From Rhodomicrobium vannielii ATCC 17100 (lineage in GTDB: Bacteria > Pseudomonadota > Alphaproteobacteria > Rhizobiales > Rhodomicrobiaceae), in contig NC_014664.1 in assembly GCF_000166055.1 (NCBI RefSeq), forward strand, positions 3,441,501-3,505,500: a DNA stretch of 64,000 bases, written 5' to 3'. The notes beneath the pieces are model-generated. The model had not been told where the DNA came from. It was given only the letters and a program-made list of their open reading frames with translations, and ran no database searches. Shown here one piece after another: positions 33,130-41,503 of this stretch. Position 1 is the stretch's first letter. Each line of letters starts with the position of its first letter. Both the position numbers and the translations under genes were made by a program.

Positions 33130-36081
33130 ATGACAGCCGCCCCATCGCTCGCCGAATCGCCCGTTTCCGCCCCCGCCGAAGCCGCCGTGCCGCCAGGCAG
33201 CCGCGTCTACCTCATCGACGGCTCGGGCTACATCTTCCGCGCGTTCCACGCGCTGCCGCCGCTGACGCGCCCCTCGGACGGGCTGCCGGTCGGCGCGGTC
33301 CACGGCTTCTGCAACATGCTGTGGAAGCTTCTGCGCGAGACGAAGGGCGCCAACGCCCCGACCCATCTCGCCGTGATCTTCGACCACAGCCGCGTCACGT
33401 TCCGATCCGCGATTTCCGCCACCTACAAGGCGCAGCGCCCCGAGCCGCCCGCCGAACTCGTGCCGCAGTTCGCGCTGATCCGCGACGCCGTGCGCGCTTT
33501 CAACGTCGCCTGCATCGAACAGGAAGGCTTCGAGGCGGACGACATCATCGCGGCGTACACCTGTCAGGCGGCGGATGCGGGCGCAGATGTGGTGATCGTC
33601 TCGTCCGACAAGGATCTGATGCAACTCGTCCGCCCCGGCGTGACCATGCTCGACACCATGAAGAACAAGGTGATCGGCGAGGCGGAGGTGATCGAGAAGT
33701 TCGGCGTGCCGCCGTCGAAGGTCGTGGACGTGCAGTCGCTCGCGGGCGATTCGGTCGATAACGTGCCGGGCGTGCCGGGCATCGGCATCAAGACGGCGGC
33801 CGAACTCATCCGAGAATATGGCGACCTTGAAAACCTGCTCGCCAATGCGGCGCTCATCAAGCAGAAGATGCGGCGCGAGCGGCTGATCGAGTTTGCCGAT
33901 CAGGCGCGGCTTTCGCGGCGGCTCGTGGAGCTTTCCTGCGACATGCCGGTCGAGAAGCCGCTCGATCTCACCGCCGTCGAAGAGCCGGACCCGCACGCGC
34001 TGCTCGAATTCCTGCGAACAATGGAGTTCAACTCGCTGACGAAGCGGATTTCCGAGGCGTTCGGCGTCGAACCCTCTACGGGCGAGATGACACGGCCTTC
34101 GCCTGTCGATGGCGTCGAGGCCGAAGCGCCGGAGAAGTCGTCCGGCGGCGACACGCCCGCCGACGAAGTGCGCCGCGTGGAGGCGTGGCTCAAGGCGATC
34201 CCCTTCGACCGCTCGCTCTATGTGCAGGTTACGGACCTGCAAGCGCTCGAAGACTGGATCGCGGCGGCGACCGAACAGGGCTTCGTCGCCTTCGACACAG
34301 AGACGACCGCGCTCGATGCCATGTCCGCGAAGCTCTGCGGCGTAGCGCTCGCGCTCGAACCGGGCCGCGCCTGCTATATTCCGCTCGCCCATCGCGCGGG
34401 CGACGGGCTCGACTTCACGGGCGCGGGCGAGATCGCGCAGCTTCCGATGGAGAGCGCCCTGCCACGCCTGAAGGCGCTGCTCGAAGACGACAGCGTGCTG
34501 AAAATCGGGCAAAACATCAAATATGACGCGCTCATCATGCGACGCCACGGCGACATCCGCGTCGCTCCATATGACGATACGATGCTGATGGCCTACGCCT
34601 GCGATCAGGGACGCGGCGGGCTTGCGGGCTTCGGCATGGACGAATTGTCGAAGCGCCATCTCGGCCACACGCCCATTGCGTTCACCGATGTTGCGGGCAA
34701 GGGCAAGGCGCAATCCACGTTCGATTGCATCGCGGTGGACAAGGCGACGGAATATGCCGCCGAGGACGCTGACGTGACGCTGCGCCTGTGGCATCTGTTC
34801 CGCGCGCGCATCGCCGCGGAAGGGATGGCCGCCGTTTACGCAACGCTCGAACGCCCCATGCCCGCCGTGCTCGGCCAGATGGAATTCAACGGCATCGAGG
34901 TGGATCGCACGGTGCTCTCGCGCCTGTCCGGCGACTTCGCGCAGAGCCTCGCGCGCCTTGAGGACGAGATCTACGAACTCGCGGGTCAGCGTTTCAACAT
35001 CGGCTCGCCCCAGCAAATCGCGGACCTGCTCTTCGGCAAATTCGGCCTGCCGGGCGCGAAGAAGACGTCGACCGGCAAGTGGAGCACGGGAGCGAAGGTG
35101 CTCGAAGACCTTGTGTCGAGCGAAGACCTCACCGAAGATCAGCGCCGTCTGCCCGCGAAGCTCCTCGAATGGCGGCAACTGGCGAAGCTCAAGAGCACCT
35201 ACACGGACTCGCTGCCGCAGCACATCGACGCCGACACAGGCCGCATCCACACCTGCTATTCGCTCGCGTCCACCTCGACGGGGCGGCTGTCGTCGACCGA
35301 GCCGAACCTCCAGAACATCCCGATCCGCACGCGCGAAGGCCGCATGATCCGCTCGGCCTTCATCGCTGCGCCGGGGAAGAAGCTCATCTCCGCCGACTAC
35401 AGTCAGATCGAGCTTCGCGTGCTGGCGCATATGGCGGATATCCCCGCGCTGAAACACGCGTTCGCCGAAGGGCTCGACATCCACGCCATGACGGCGAGCG
35501 AGATGTTCGGCGTGCCCGTGAAGGACATGCCGGGCGAGGTGCGCCGCCGCGCGAAGGCCATCAACTTCGGCATCATCTACGGCATTTCCGCCTTCGGCCT
35601 TTCGCAGCAACTCGGCATCCCGCGTCAGGAGGCGGGCGACTATATCGCGAAGTATTTCGAGCGTTTCCCCGGTATCCGCGCCTATATGGACGCGATGCGC
35701 TCGAAAGTGCATGAAGACGGCCATGTGGAAACGCTGTTCGGCCGCAAAATCCACTTCCCCGAGATCAAGACGCCGAAGTGGAACATGCGGCAATTCTTCG
35801 AGCGCGCGGCCATCAACGCGCCGATCCAGGGCACGGCCGCCGACATCATCCGCCGCGCGATGGTTCGCGTACCCGCCGCGCTGGAGCAGGCCGGCGTCCG
35901 CGCGCGCATGCTGCTTCAGGTGCACGACGAACTGGTGTTCGAGGCGGACGATTCCGAGGTGGAGGCGACGATCAAGGCCGTGACGCGCGTCATGGAGCGC
36001 GCCGCAGAACCCGCCGTGGCGTTTTCAGTGCCGCTGAAGGTGGACGCGCGCGCCGCGCAGAACTGGGACGAAGCGCATTAG
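33130..36081 (+). CDS. polA: DNA polymerase I
   Basis: 983 residues from ATG at 33130. The 5' nuclease domain comes first (YLIDGSGYIFRAFHALPPLT, EADDIIAAY, SSDKDLMQLV, GDSVDNVPGVPGIG). The proofreading domain is active-looking: FDTETTALD (Asp, Glu), IGQNIKYDALI and YAAEDADVTLRL. The polymerase domain has TSTGRLSSTEPNLQNIP, SADYSQIELRVLAH, RRRAKAINFGIIYG and VHDELVFE. It fills gaps in repair and removes Okazaki primers. It is the first gene to the right of the island and reads cleanly. Confidence 0.97.
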   Translation: MTAAPSLAESPVSAPAEAAVPPGSRVYLIDGSGYIFRAFHALPPLTRPSDGLPVGAVHGFCNMLWKLLRETKGANAPTHLAVIFDHSRVTFRSAISATYKAQRPEPPAELVPQFALIRDAVRAFNVACIEQEGFEADDIIAAYTCQAADAGADVVIVSSDKDLMQLVRPGVTMLDTMKNKVIGEAEVIEKFGVPPSKVVDVQSLAGDSVDNVPGVPGIGIKTAAELIREYGDLENLLANAALIKQKMRRERLIEFADQARLSRRLVELSCDMPVEKPLDLTAVEEPDPHALLEFLRTMEFNSLTKRISEAFGVEPSTGEMTRPSPVDGVEAEAPEKSSGGDTPADEVRRVEAWLKAIPFDRSLYVQVTDLQALEDWIAAATEQGFVAFDTETTALDAMSAKLCGVALALEPGRACYIPLAHRAGDGLDFTGAGEIAQLPMESALPRLKALLEDDSVLKIGQNIKYDALIMRRHGDIRVAPYDDTMLMAYACDQGRGGLAGFGMDELSKRHLGHTPIAFTDVAGKGKAQSTFDCIAVDKATEYAAEDADVTLRLWHLFRARIAAEGMAAVYATLERPMPAVLGQMEFNGIEVDRTVLSRLSGDFAQSLARLEDEIYELAGQRFNIGSPQQIADLLFGKFGLPGAKKTSTGKWSTGAKVLEDLVSSEDLTEDQRRLPAKLLEWRQLAKLKSTYTDSLPQHIDADTGRIHTCYSLASTSTGRLSSTEPNLQNIPIRTREGRMIRSAFIAAPGKKLISADYSQIELRVLAHMADIPALKHAFAEGLDIHAMTASEMFGVPVKDMPGEVRRRAKAINFGIIYGISAFGLSQQLGIPRQEAGDYIAKYFERFPGIRAYMDAMRSKVHEDGHVETLFGRKIHFPEIKTPKWNMRQFFERAAINAPIQGTAADIIRRAMVRVPAALEQAGVRARMLLQVHDELVFEADDSEVEATIKAVTRVMERAAEPAVAFSVPLKVDARAAQNWDEAH

Positions 36082-36105
36082 CCGAGGCGAAAGGCGGCGC
36101 TCCCC

Positions 36106-36417
36106 TCAGCCCTCCCCATCATAAGCAGCGAGCGCAACCGGCAACGCCTCGATCACGATGTTGCCAACGGCAGGAAGCCCGATCAACACCGCGCTGATGA
36201 TCTCCTCGCGGCTCGCGCCAGCCGCCTTGGCGGACTGCACATGAAACGGGATGCCGGAGGTGAGCCGCGCGGCGGCGAGCACCGCGAGATAGGCCAATTC
36301 CTCGGTCTTCTTGTCGAGTGCGCTTGCGCCGTCGAGCCCGAGGACGGCTCCCATCCACGCTTTCGCGTGCTCGGGCGCTTCGTTCAGGAATGTCTGAAAT
36401 GCATTGGAAATCGTCAT
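36106..36417 (-). CDS. Carboxymuconolactone decarboxylase-family (AhpD-like) protein lacking the Cys pair
   Basis: 103 residues with the CMD/AhpD helical pattern: KTEELAYLAVLAAARLTSGI, FHVQSAKAAGASREEIISAV, and IGLPAVGNIVIEAL. Peroxidase-type members have C-x-x-C-x-x-x-H at the position where this protein has SGIPFHVQ, so the redox cysteines are missing though the His stays. It is therefore unlikely to act as an alkylhydroperoxidase; the true role is unknown. It is convergent with polA, 24 bases away. Confidence 0.75.
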   Translation of the reverse strand: MTISNAFQTFLNEAPEHAKAWMGAVLGLDGASALDKKTEELAYLAVLAAARLTSGIPFHVQSAKAAGASREEIISAVLIGLPAVGNIVIEALPVALAAYDGEG

Positions 36418-36484
36418 GGCGTCCCTCCGTTTCAGGATGCCATAGCACTCTGTCGATGCGGGCTAAAGCCCTTCGCGCGGCGCG

Positions 36485-37012
36485 TCAGGCAGCCGGGAAC
36501 GCCAGCCGGATGCGCTCGATTTGCGGGCCGATGGGCGAGGCCATCTCGTTCGCGGCCACGGCGCCGTCCGAGAAGATGCGTTCGAGGCGCATGATGCGAT
36601 CGTGCAGGCGCTGGCTTTCCGCGATGAGGAAGCGGAACGTCTTGGGCAATGCGTCGAAGCCTTCGGGCAGGGTGGTGCTTTGCGGCGACAGCGTCACGCG
36701 GTGGCGGTGATTATGCGCCTCGGCGGCGGTAATTTCGCCCGCGGCAATGGCGCGGCGCACGAGAAGCCATGACGCAAGCTGCGTAAGACGCGTGGTAAGC
36801 CGGATGCTCTCGGAGGAATACGCGAAGCTCGCGGGCGGCGTCAGCGTCTTCGACTCTGCTCTGCCCTGCCCGTCGAGATATTCTGCCGTGCGCTCCACAA
36901 GGTCCATCCCCTCGCGATAGAGCTTGGCGAACTGCGGGGATGTCGTAAACCGATCCCCGAACGACAGCAGCGCAGCTTTTGGTAGTTCATTTACAACGCC
37001 GAAGCTTTTCAT
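36485..37012 (-). CDS. rcdA: RcdA-like protein (DUF1465), regulator of CtrA degradation
   Basis: 175 residues. The sequence matches the DUF1465/RcdA family: FAKLYREGMDLVERTAEYLD, FAYSSESIRLTTRLTQLASW and LLVRRAIAAGEIT. In Caulobacter, RcdA helps deliver the cell-cycle regulator CtrA to the ClpXP protease. The start ATG at 37012 has AGGGAC close upstream; the frame continues open for 33 codons more without support. It is divergent from the quinone oxidoreductase gene, with a hairpin and possible small RNA between them. Confidence 0.78.
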   Translation of the reverse strand: MKSFGVVNELPKAALLSFGDRFTTSPQFAKLYREGMDLVERTAEYLDGQGRAESKTLTPPASFAYSSESIRLTTRLTQLASWLLVRRAIAAGEITAAEAHNHRHRVTLSPQSTTLPEGFDALPKTFRFLIAESQRLHDRIMRLERIFSDGAVAANEMASPIGPQIERIRLAFPAA

Positions 37013-37128
37013 GGAGTCCCTACGCACCACTTCCGACCCTCTACGGAGCGGATCCCTCACCTTACGCCAGCATAGCCGCAACAGCCTTTCAAAAGGTGAA
37101 CGCACGGCCAAGCTTGGGCGACCTAGCC

Positions 37129-37158
37129 CAAAAAAAAGAGCCGCATCATGGCGGCTCT
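37129..37158 (-). terminator. Rho-independent terminator, leftward
   Basis: AGAGCCGC (37137-37144) pairs perfectly with GCGGCTCT (37151-37158) over a 6-base loop. On the reverse strand it is followed by eight T. No reverse-strand gene ends here, so it would end a short transcript starting within the 120 bases to its right. See the small RNA finding. Confidence 0.7.
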
Positions 37159-37255
37159 AAAAAAGTTTGTGGAGGTGTTTCAGGGTCGACCCAGCTTTAC
37201 ATTGGAAGAAGAATAACGCCTGCGTCTTAAGTTGGAGTAAAGATTCGCATTTGGC
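37129..37255 (-). ncRNA. Candidate small RNA in the rcdA/quinone oxidoreductase gap
   Basis: The gap has no gene, yet the reverse strand ends in a strong terminator. The presumed transcript carries AACACCTCCAC just before the terminator stem, a CCTCC stretch that could pair with ribosome binding sites, as many alphaproteobacterial small RNAs do. I cannot place its 5' end; the right limit given is a guess. The alternative is a stray terminator that protects against antisense reading. Confidence 0.35.
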
Positions 37256-37278
37256 ATCGGAAAAGCCGGAGGAAAATC

Positions 37279-38256
37279 ATGAAAACAATCCTAATTCGCG
37301 AACCCGGCGGCCCGGACGTGCTGTCGCTCGAAGACGTGCCCGCGCCAGAACCGAAGGCGGACGAGGTGCTGATCGAGGTGGCCGCAGCGGGCGTCAACCG
37401 CCCGGATGTGCTCCAGCGGCAGGGGCTTTATCCACCGCCGCCCGGCGCGTCCAACATCCCGGGCCTCGAAGTTTCGGGCAAGATTGCGGCGGTTGGCGCG
37501 AGCGTGACGCGCTGGAAGGCGGGCGACACGGTGGCCGCGCTGACGTCGGGCGGCGGCTACGCGGAATATGCAGTCGCGCAGGAAGGCTCATGTCTTCGCG
37601 TGCCGAAGGGGCTTTCCATGGCGGAAGGGGCGTGTCTGCCTGAGACGTTCATGACCGTCTGGCACAATGTATTCGAGCGTGGCGCGCTGAAAGCAGGCGA
37701 GTGCTTCCTCGTGCATGGCGGATCGAGCGGTATCGGATCGACGGCGATCCAACTCGCCACCCATTTCGGGGCGCGCGTCTTCGCCACCGCTGGCAGCGAC
37801 GAGAAATGTGCCTATTGCGAGAGCCTCGGCGCGGAGGCCGCGATCAACTACCGGACGAAGAATTTCGCGGAAGAAATAAAGACGCTCACCTGCGGCAAGG
37901 GCGTGAACGTCATCCTCGACATGGTTGGCGGCTCGTACATCCAGGACGACATTCGCTGCGCGGCGGAGGACGGCCGGATCGTGCAGATCGCGTTTCTGAA
38001 GGGCGCGAAAGTCGAGGTGAACCTCATGCCGATCATGCTTAAGCGGCTCACGCTCACCGGCTCTACGCTTCGCCCGCGCTCGGCGGCGTTCAAGGCGCAA
38101 CTCGCGCGCACGCTGGAAGAGAAGGTGTGGCCGCTGATCGAATCGGGCGCAGTGCGCGTGGTGATCGACAAGTCGTTCCCGCTTGCCGAGGCGGCGCAAG
38201 CGCACCGCCACATGGAAACGAACGCGCATATGGGCAAGATCGTGCTGACGGTGTAG
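37279..38256 (+). CDS. NAD(P)H:quinone oxidoreductase, zinc-free MDR family
   Basis: 325 residues with GCCGGAGGAAAATC before the ATG. The MDR fold is evident: GVNRPDVLQRQGLYPPPPGA (the PIG3-like signature), LEVSGKIAAVG, the nucleotide-binding FLVHGGSSGIGSTAIQLA, and NVILDMVGGSYIQDD. No zinc-binding Cys set is present. Such enzymes reduce quinones or related carbonyls with NAD(P)H. It is followed by a terminator before the rimP operon, so it is likely a single-gene unit. Confidence 0.85.
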   Translation: MKTILIREPGGPDVLSLEDVPAPEPKADEVLIEVAAAGVNRPDVLQRQGLYPPPPGASNIPGLEVSGKIAAVGASVTRWKAGDTVAALTSGGGYAEYAVAQEGSCLRVPKGLSMAEGACLPETFMTVWHNVFERGALKAGECFLVHGGSSGIGSTAIQLATHFGARVFATAGSDEKCAYCESLGAEAAINYRTKNFAEEIKTLTCGKGVNVILDMVGGSYIQDDIRCAAEDGRIVQIAFLKGAKVEVNLMPIMLKRLTLTGSTLRPRSAAFKAQLARTLEEKVWPLIESGAVRVVIDKSFPLAEAAQAHRHMETNAHMGKIVLTV

Positions 38257-38353
38257 CGGCGGCCCGCGAGACGCCTCCGTTCGGCCAAAAGCCTTGCACC
38301 GCGAGCGCGTTTCGCCTATGTTTTTGTCAGCTCAATAAATCAGACTCTGAAGA

Positions 38354-38382
38354 AGAGTGGGCCGGCCGGTCCGCTCTTTTTC
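38354..38382 (+). terminator. Rho-independent terminator between the oxidoreductase and rimP
   Basis: AGAGTGGGCC (38354-38363) pairs with GGTCCGCTCT (38368-38377), with two G-U pairs and a GGCC loop, followed by five T. It lies 39 bases before rimP. It ends the oxidoreductase message, or could act as an attenuator in a rimP leader if the promoter lies upstream. Confidence 0.75.
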
Positions 38383-38420
38383 TTTATCTGGCGCATCGAT
38401 AGCGCCGCGAACCGGACTTC

Positions 38421-39086
38421 ATGGAAGAAGAAAACAACACGGCACCGACAGAACAAGCGGCACCTTCCGCACCGACAGAGCGCTTCACGCGCGAATTCGG
38501 CGCGGCGGCGGACCTCGCCGCCCTTATCGAGCCGGTGCTGGAAGACATGGGTTTTCGCCTCGTGCGCGTGACGATGTCGAAGCGCGACGGCGCCACGATC
38601 CAGATCATGGCCGACAAGGCGGACGGCGCGATCAATGTCGACGACTGCGCGCAGATCTCGCGCCGGATTTCGCCGCTGCTGGACGCGCACGATCCCATCA
38701 AGGACCGCTATTATCTTGAAGTTTCGTCGCCCGGCATCGACCGTATTCTCGTGCGCCCGTCCGATTTCGAGGACTGGGCCGGCTTCGAGACGAAGGTGGA
38801 ACTGAAGGAGCTGATCGACGGTCGCAAGCGTTTTCGTGGCATCCTCGAAGGCTATGAAAACGGCGAGATGCTGCTTCAGGTGCAGCTCGACGAAAAGGGC
38901 GAGCCGCAAACCATCGGCCTACCGGTGGACCTCATTCACGACGCGAAGCTTGTGCTGACGGACGAACTGATCCGCGCCTCGCTCGCAAAAGCGAAAGCCG
39001 CTGGCAAGAACTGGGCCGAAGGCGGCGAAATTGAAGACGAACAGATCGAAGACGCGGAGTTGAACGATGGCGCAATCCGGAATTAG
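38421..39086 (+). CDS. rimP: Ribosome maturation factor RimP
   Basis: 221 residues. Features of RimP: LIEPVLEDMGFRLVRVTMSK, DDCAQISRRISPLLD, and YYLEVSSPGIDRILVRPSDF. RimP assists 30S subunit assembly. The C-terminus is extended by an acidic tail ([16 protein letters not shown]). It opens the rimP-nusA-ylxR-infB operon, and its end overlaps nusA by 20 bases. Confidence 0.95.
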   Translation: MEEENNTAPTEQAAPSAPTERFTREFGAAADLAALIEPVLEDMGFRLVRVTMSKRDGATIQIMADKADGAINVDDCAQISRRISPLLDAHDPIKDRYYLEVSSPGIDRILVRPSDFEDWAGFETKVELKELIDGRKRFRGILEGYENGEMLLQVQLDEKGEPQTIGLPVDLIHDAKLVLTDELIRASLAKAKAAGKNWAEGGEIEDEQIEDAELNDGAIRN

Positions 39087-40812
39087 TGCGAACCGGCTGG
39101 AACTGTTGCAGATCGCGGACGCGGTCGCGCGCGAGAAGTCGATCGACCGCACGCTCGTGCTTTCCGCCATGGAAGACGCGATCCAGAAGGCCGCGAAGTC
39201 GCGCTACGGCAGCGAAAACGAGATCCGCGCCGAGATCGATCCGCGCACCGGCGAGATCCGCCTGTCGCGCCTTCTCGAAGTGGTGGAGCGCGTTACGCTC
39301 GACGCGACCGAGATCAGCCTCAAGGATGCGATGAAGCGCAACCCGGAAGCCGAGGTGGGTGATTTCATCGCAGAGCCACTGCCGCCTCTCGACTTCGGCC
39401 GCGTGGCGGCGCAGAACGCCAAGCAGGTCATCGTGCAAAAGGTGCGCGAAGCCGAGCGCGAGCGTCAGTTCGAGGAATACAAGGATCGCATGAGCGAGAT
39501 CGTCAGCGGCGTCGTGAAACGTGCGGAGTATGGCAACGTCATGATCGACCTTGGCCGCGCCGAGGCGATCATCCGACGTGACGAAACGCTGCCGCGCGAA
39601 AATTACAAGCTCGGCGACCGCGTGCGCGCCTATGTTTATGACGTCCGCCGCGAAAACCGCGGTCCGCAGATCTTCCTGTCCCGCACGCGCCCCGAATTCA
39701 TGGCGAAGCTGTTCGCGCAGGAAGTGCCGGAAATCTACGACGGCATTGTCGAAATCAAGTCCGTGGCGCGTGATCCGGGCAGTCGCGCGAAGATCGCGGT
39801 CGTCTCGAAGGAAACGAGCGTCGATCCGGTTGGCGCCTGCGTCGGCATGCGCGGCAGTCGCGTGCAGGCCGTCGTGAACGAGCTTCAGGGCGAAAAGATC
39901 GATATCATTCAGTGGTCGGGCGATCCCGCGACGTTCATCGTGAATGCGCTTGCGCCTGCCGAAGTGGCGAAGGTCGTGCTCGACGAGGAGTCGGAGCGCA
40001 TAGAAGTCGTGGTGCCGGACGAGCAGTTGAGCCTCGCCATCGGCCGTAAGGGCCAGAATGTTCGCCTCGCCTCGCAGCTTACGGGCTGGGACATCGACAT
40101 CCTGACGGAAGCCGAGGAATCGGAGCGCCGTCAGAAGGAATTTGCCGAACGCACGGCCGCCTTCGTCAATGCGCTCGATGTGGACGAGATGATCGCTCAG
40201 TTGCTCGTGTCGGAAGGTTTTGCCTCGGTGGAGGAACTGGCCTTTGTCGACTCGCATGAGGTCGCGATCATCGAAGGCTTCGACGAAAACACCGCGCTGG
40301 AAATCCAGGAGCGCGCCCGCGAATTTCTTGAGCGTCAAGAGGCCGAACTTAACGAGAAGCGCCGCGCGCTCGGCGTGGCGGACGAATTGGCCGAGGTGCC
40401 GGGCGTCACGACCGCGATGCTTGTCGCGTTCGGCGAAAACAACATCAAGACGGTCGAAGATCTCGCCGACTGCGCGACAGACGAGCTTGCGGGCTGGACG
40501 GAGCGCGCTCACGGCCAGACGAAGCAGAATCCCGGCATCCTTCAGGGGTTCGATCTTTCGAAGTCGGACATCGAGCATCTTATCATCGCCGCCCGCGTGA
40601 AGGCGGGCTGGATCGAGGCGCCAGAAGAACCCGAGGAAGAGCCTGCCGAGGCCGATAGCCTTGAGGATGGCTCGGCCCTGGAAGCTCATGAGGACGAGCC
40701 CACCGAGGCGGACAGCCACGAGGGCGCTGAGGCCGAAGCGCACGACAGCGCGGAAGCCGAAGCGCACGAGGAAGGGGGCGAGCATGCCCAAAGCCAAGAA
40801 AAAGCGCTCTGA
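39067..40812 (+). CDS. nusA: Transcription termination/antitermination factor NusA
   Basis: 581 residues. N-terminal RNA polymerase-binding domain ([18 protein letters not shown]), S1 domain ([18 protein letters not shown]), two KH domains ([36 protein letters not shown]), and C-terminal helix-hairpin-helix repeats ([20 protein letters not shown]). It pauses, terminates or antiterminates RNA polymerase depending on partners. The last 60 residues form an acidic tail with repeated EAH/EADS units that is longer than in most relatives. It overlaps ylxR by 29 bases. Confidence 0.96.
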   Translation: MAQSGISANRLELLQIADAVAREKSIDRTLVLSAMEDAIQKAAKSRYGSENEIRAEIDPRTGEIRLSRLLEVVERVTLDATEISLKDAMKRNPEAEVGDFIAEPLPPLDFGRVAAQNAKQVIVQKVREAERERQFEEYKDRMSEIVSGVVKRAEYGNVMIDLGRAEAIIRRDETLPRENYKLGDRVRAYVYDVRRENRGPQIFLSRTRPEFMAKLFAQEVPEIYDGIVEIKSVARDPGSRAKIAVVSKETSVDPVGACVGMRGSRVQAVVNELQGEKIDIIQWSGDPATFIVNALAPAEVAKVVLDEESERIEVVVPDEQLSLAIGRKGQNVRLASQLTGWDIDILTEAEESERRQKEFAERTAAFVNALDVDEMIAQLLVSEGFASVEELAFVDSHEVAIIEGFDENTALEIQERAREFLERQEAELNEKRRALGVADELAEVPGVTTAMLVAFGENNIKTVEDLADCATDELAGWTERAHGQTKQNPGILQGFDLSKSDIEHLIIAARVKAGWIEAPEEPEEEPAEADSLEDGSALEAHEDEPTEADSHEGAEAEAHDSAEAEAHEEGGEHAQSQEKAL

Positions 40813-41503
40813 TCCGGAACCGATACTGGACTTTGACGAGGAAAAGGCACATCTAACAGAGGGCGAACAAGCCGACACGCACAATATCCCGATCAGAACC
40901 TGCGTCATGGAGCGATCGAGAAAGGAAAAGCCTTTCCTTCTCCGTTTCGTCGTCTCTCCCGAAGAAGAGGTCGTCCCTGACATCAAGGGGAATCTTCCGG
41001 GGCGGGGTGTGTGGGTTACAGCCGGTCAGAAGACTGTCGCCGACGCAATCAAGCGGCGCGCTTTTCAGAGGGCCTTTCGCAAGCCGGTTACCGTAAGCGA
41101 AAGCCTTCCCTCAGACGTTGAACGGCTTTTTAAGCAATCTGTGCTAGAACGCTTGTCGATTTGTAATAAGGCCGGGCTTGTTGTCACGGGATTTCAGAAG
41201 GTCGAGGACGCACTGAAGCGACGTGAAATTGTGGTTCTTCTCCATGCCGACAACGCGGCAGCCGACGGGAAGGACAAGCTCGACAGGAAGTTCAAGGCCT
41301 TATATTCAGGCGCGAATCACATCGAGCCGGAAAATTGCTTCACATCAGCCGAAATTAGCTTGGCGACGGGAAGCACGAATGTAATACATGCGGGACTTAA
41401 AGAAGGCGGGGCGACAACCGCGTTCTTGCAAGCTCTCGATCGGTTCAGCGGGTATTGCGCAAGCGAGGCGAAGCCGCATTCGCTGCGTCAGGATAGAGAA
41501 TGA
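40784..41503 (+). CDS. RNA-binding YlxR domain fused to an L7Ae-like domain
   Basis: 239 residues from ATG at 40784 with GAGGAAGGGGGCG upstream. The first half is YlxR/DUF448 ([34 protein letters not shown]). The second half is L7Ae/L30e-like ([55 protein letters not shown]). This fusion is normal in alphaproteobacteria. The protein probably binds RNA with NusA or the ribosome. Its stop overlaps the infB start (ATGA). Confidence 0.9.
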   Translation: MPKAKKKRSDPEPILDFDEEKAHLTEGEQADTHNIPIRTCVMERSRKEKPFLLRFVVSPEEEVVPDIKGNLPGRGVWVTAGQKTVADAIKRRAFQRAFRKPVTVSESLPSDVERLFKQSVLERLSICNKAGLVVTGFQKVEDALKRREIVVLLHADNAAADGKDKLDRKFKALYSGANHIEPENCFTSAEISLATGSTNVIHAGLKEGGATTAFLQALDRFSGYCASEAKPHSLRQDRE

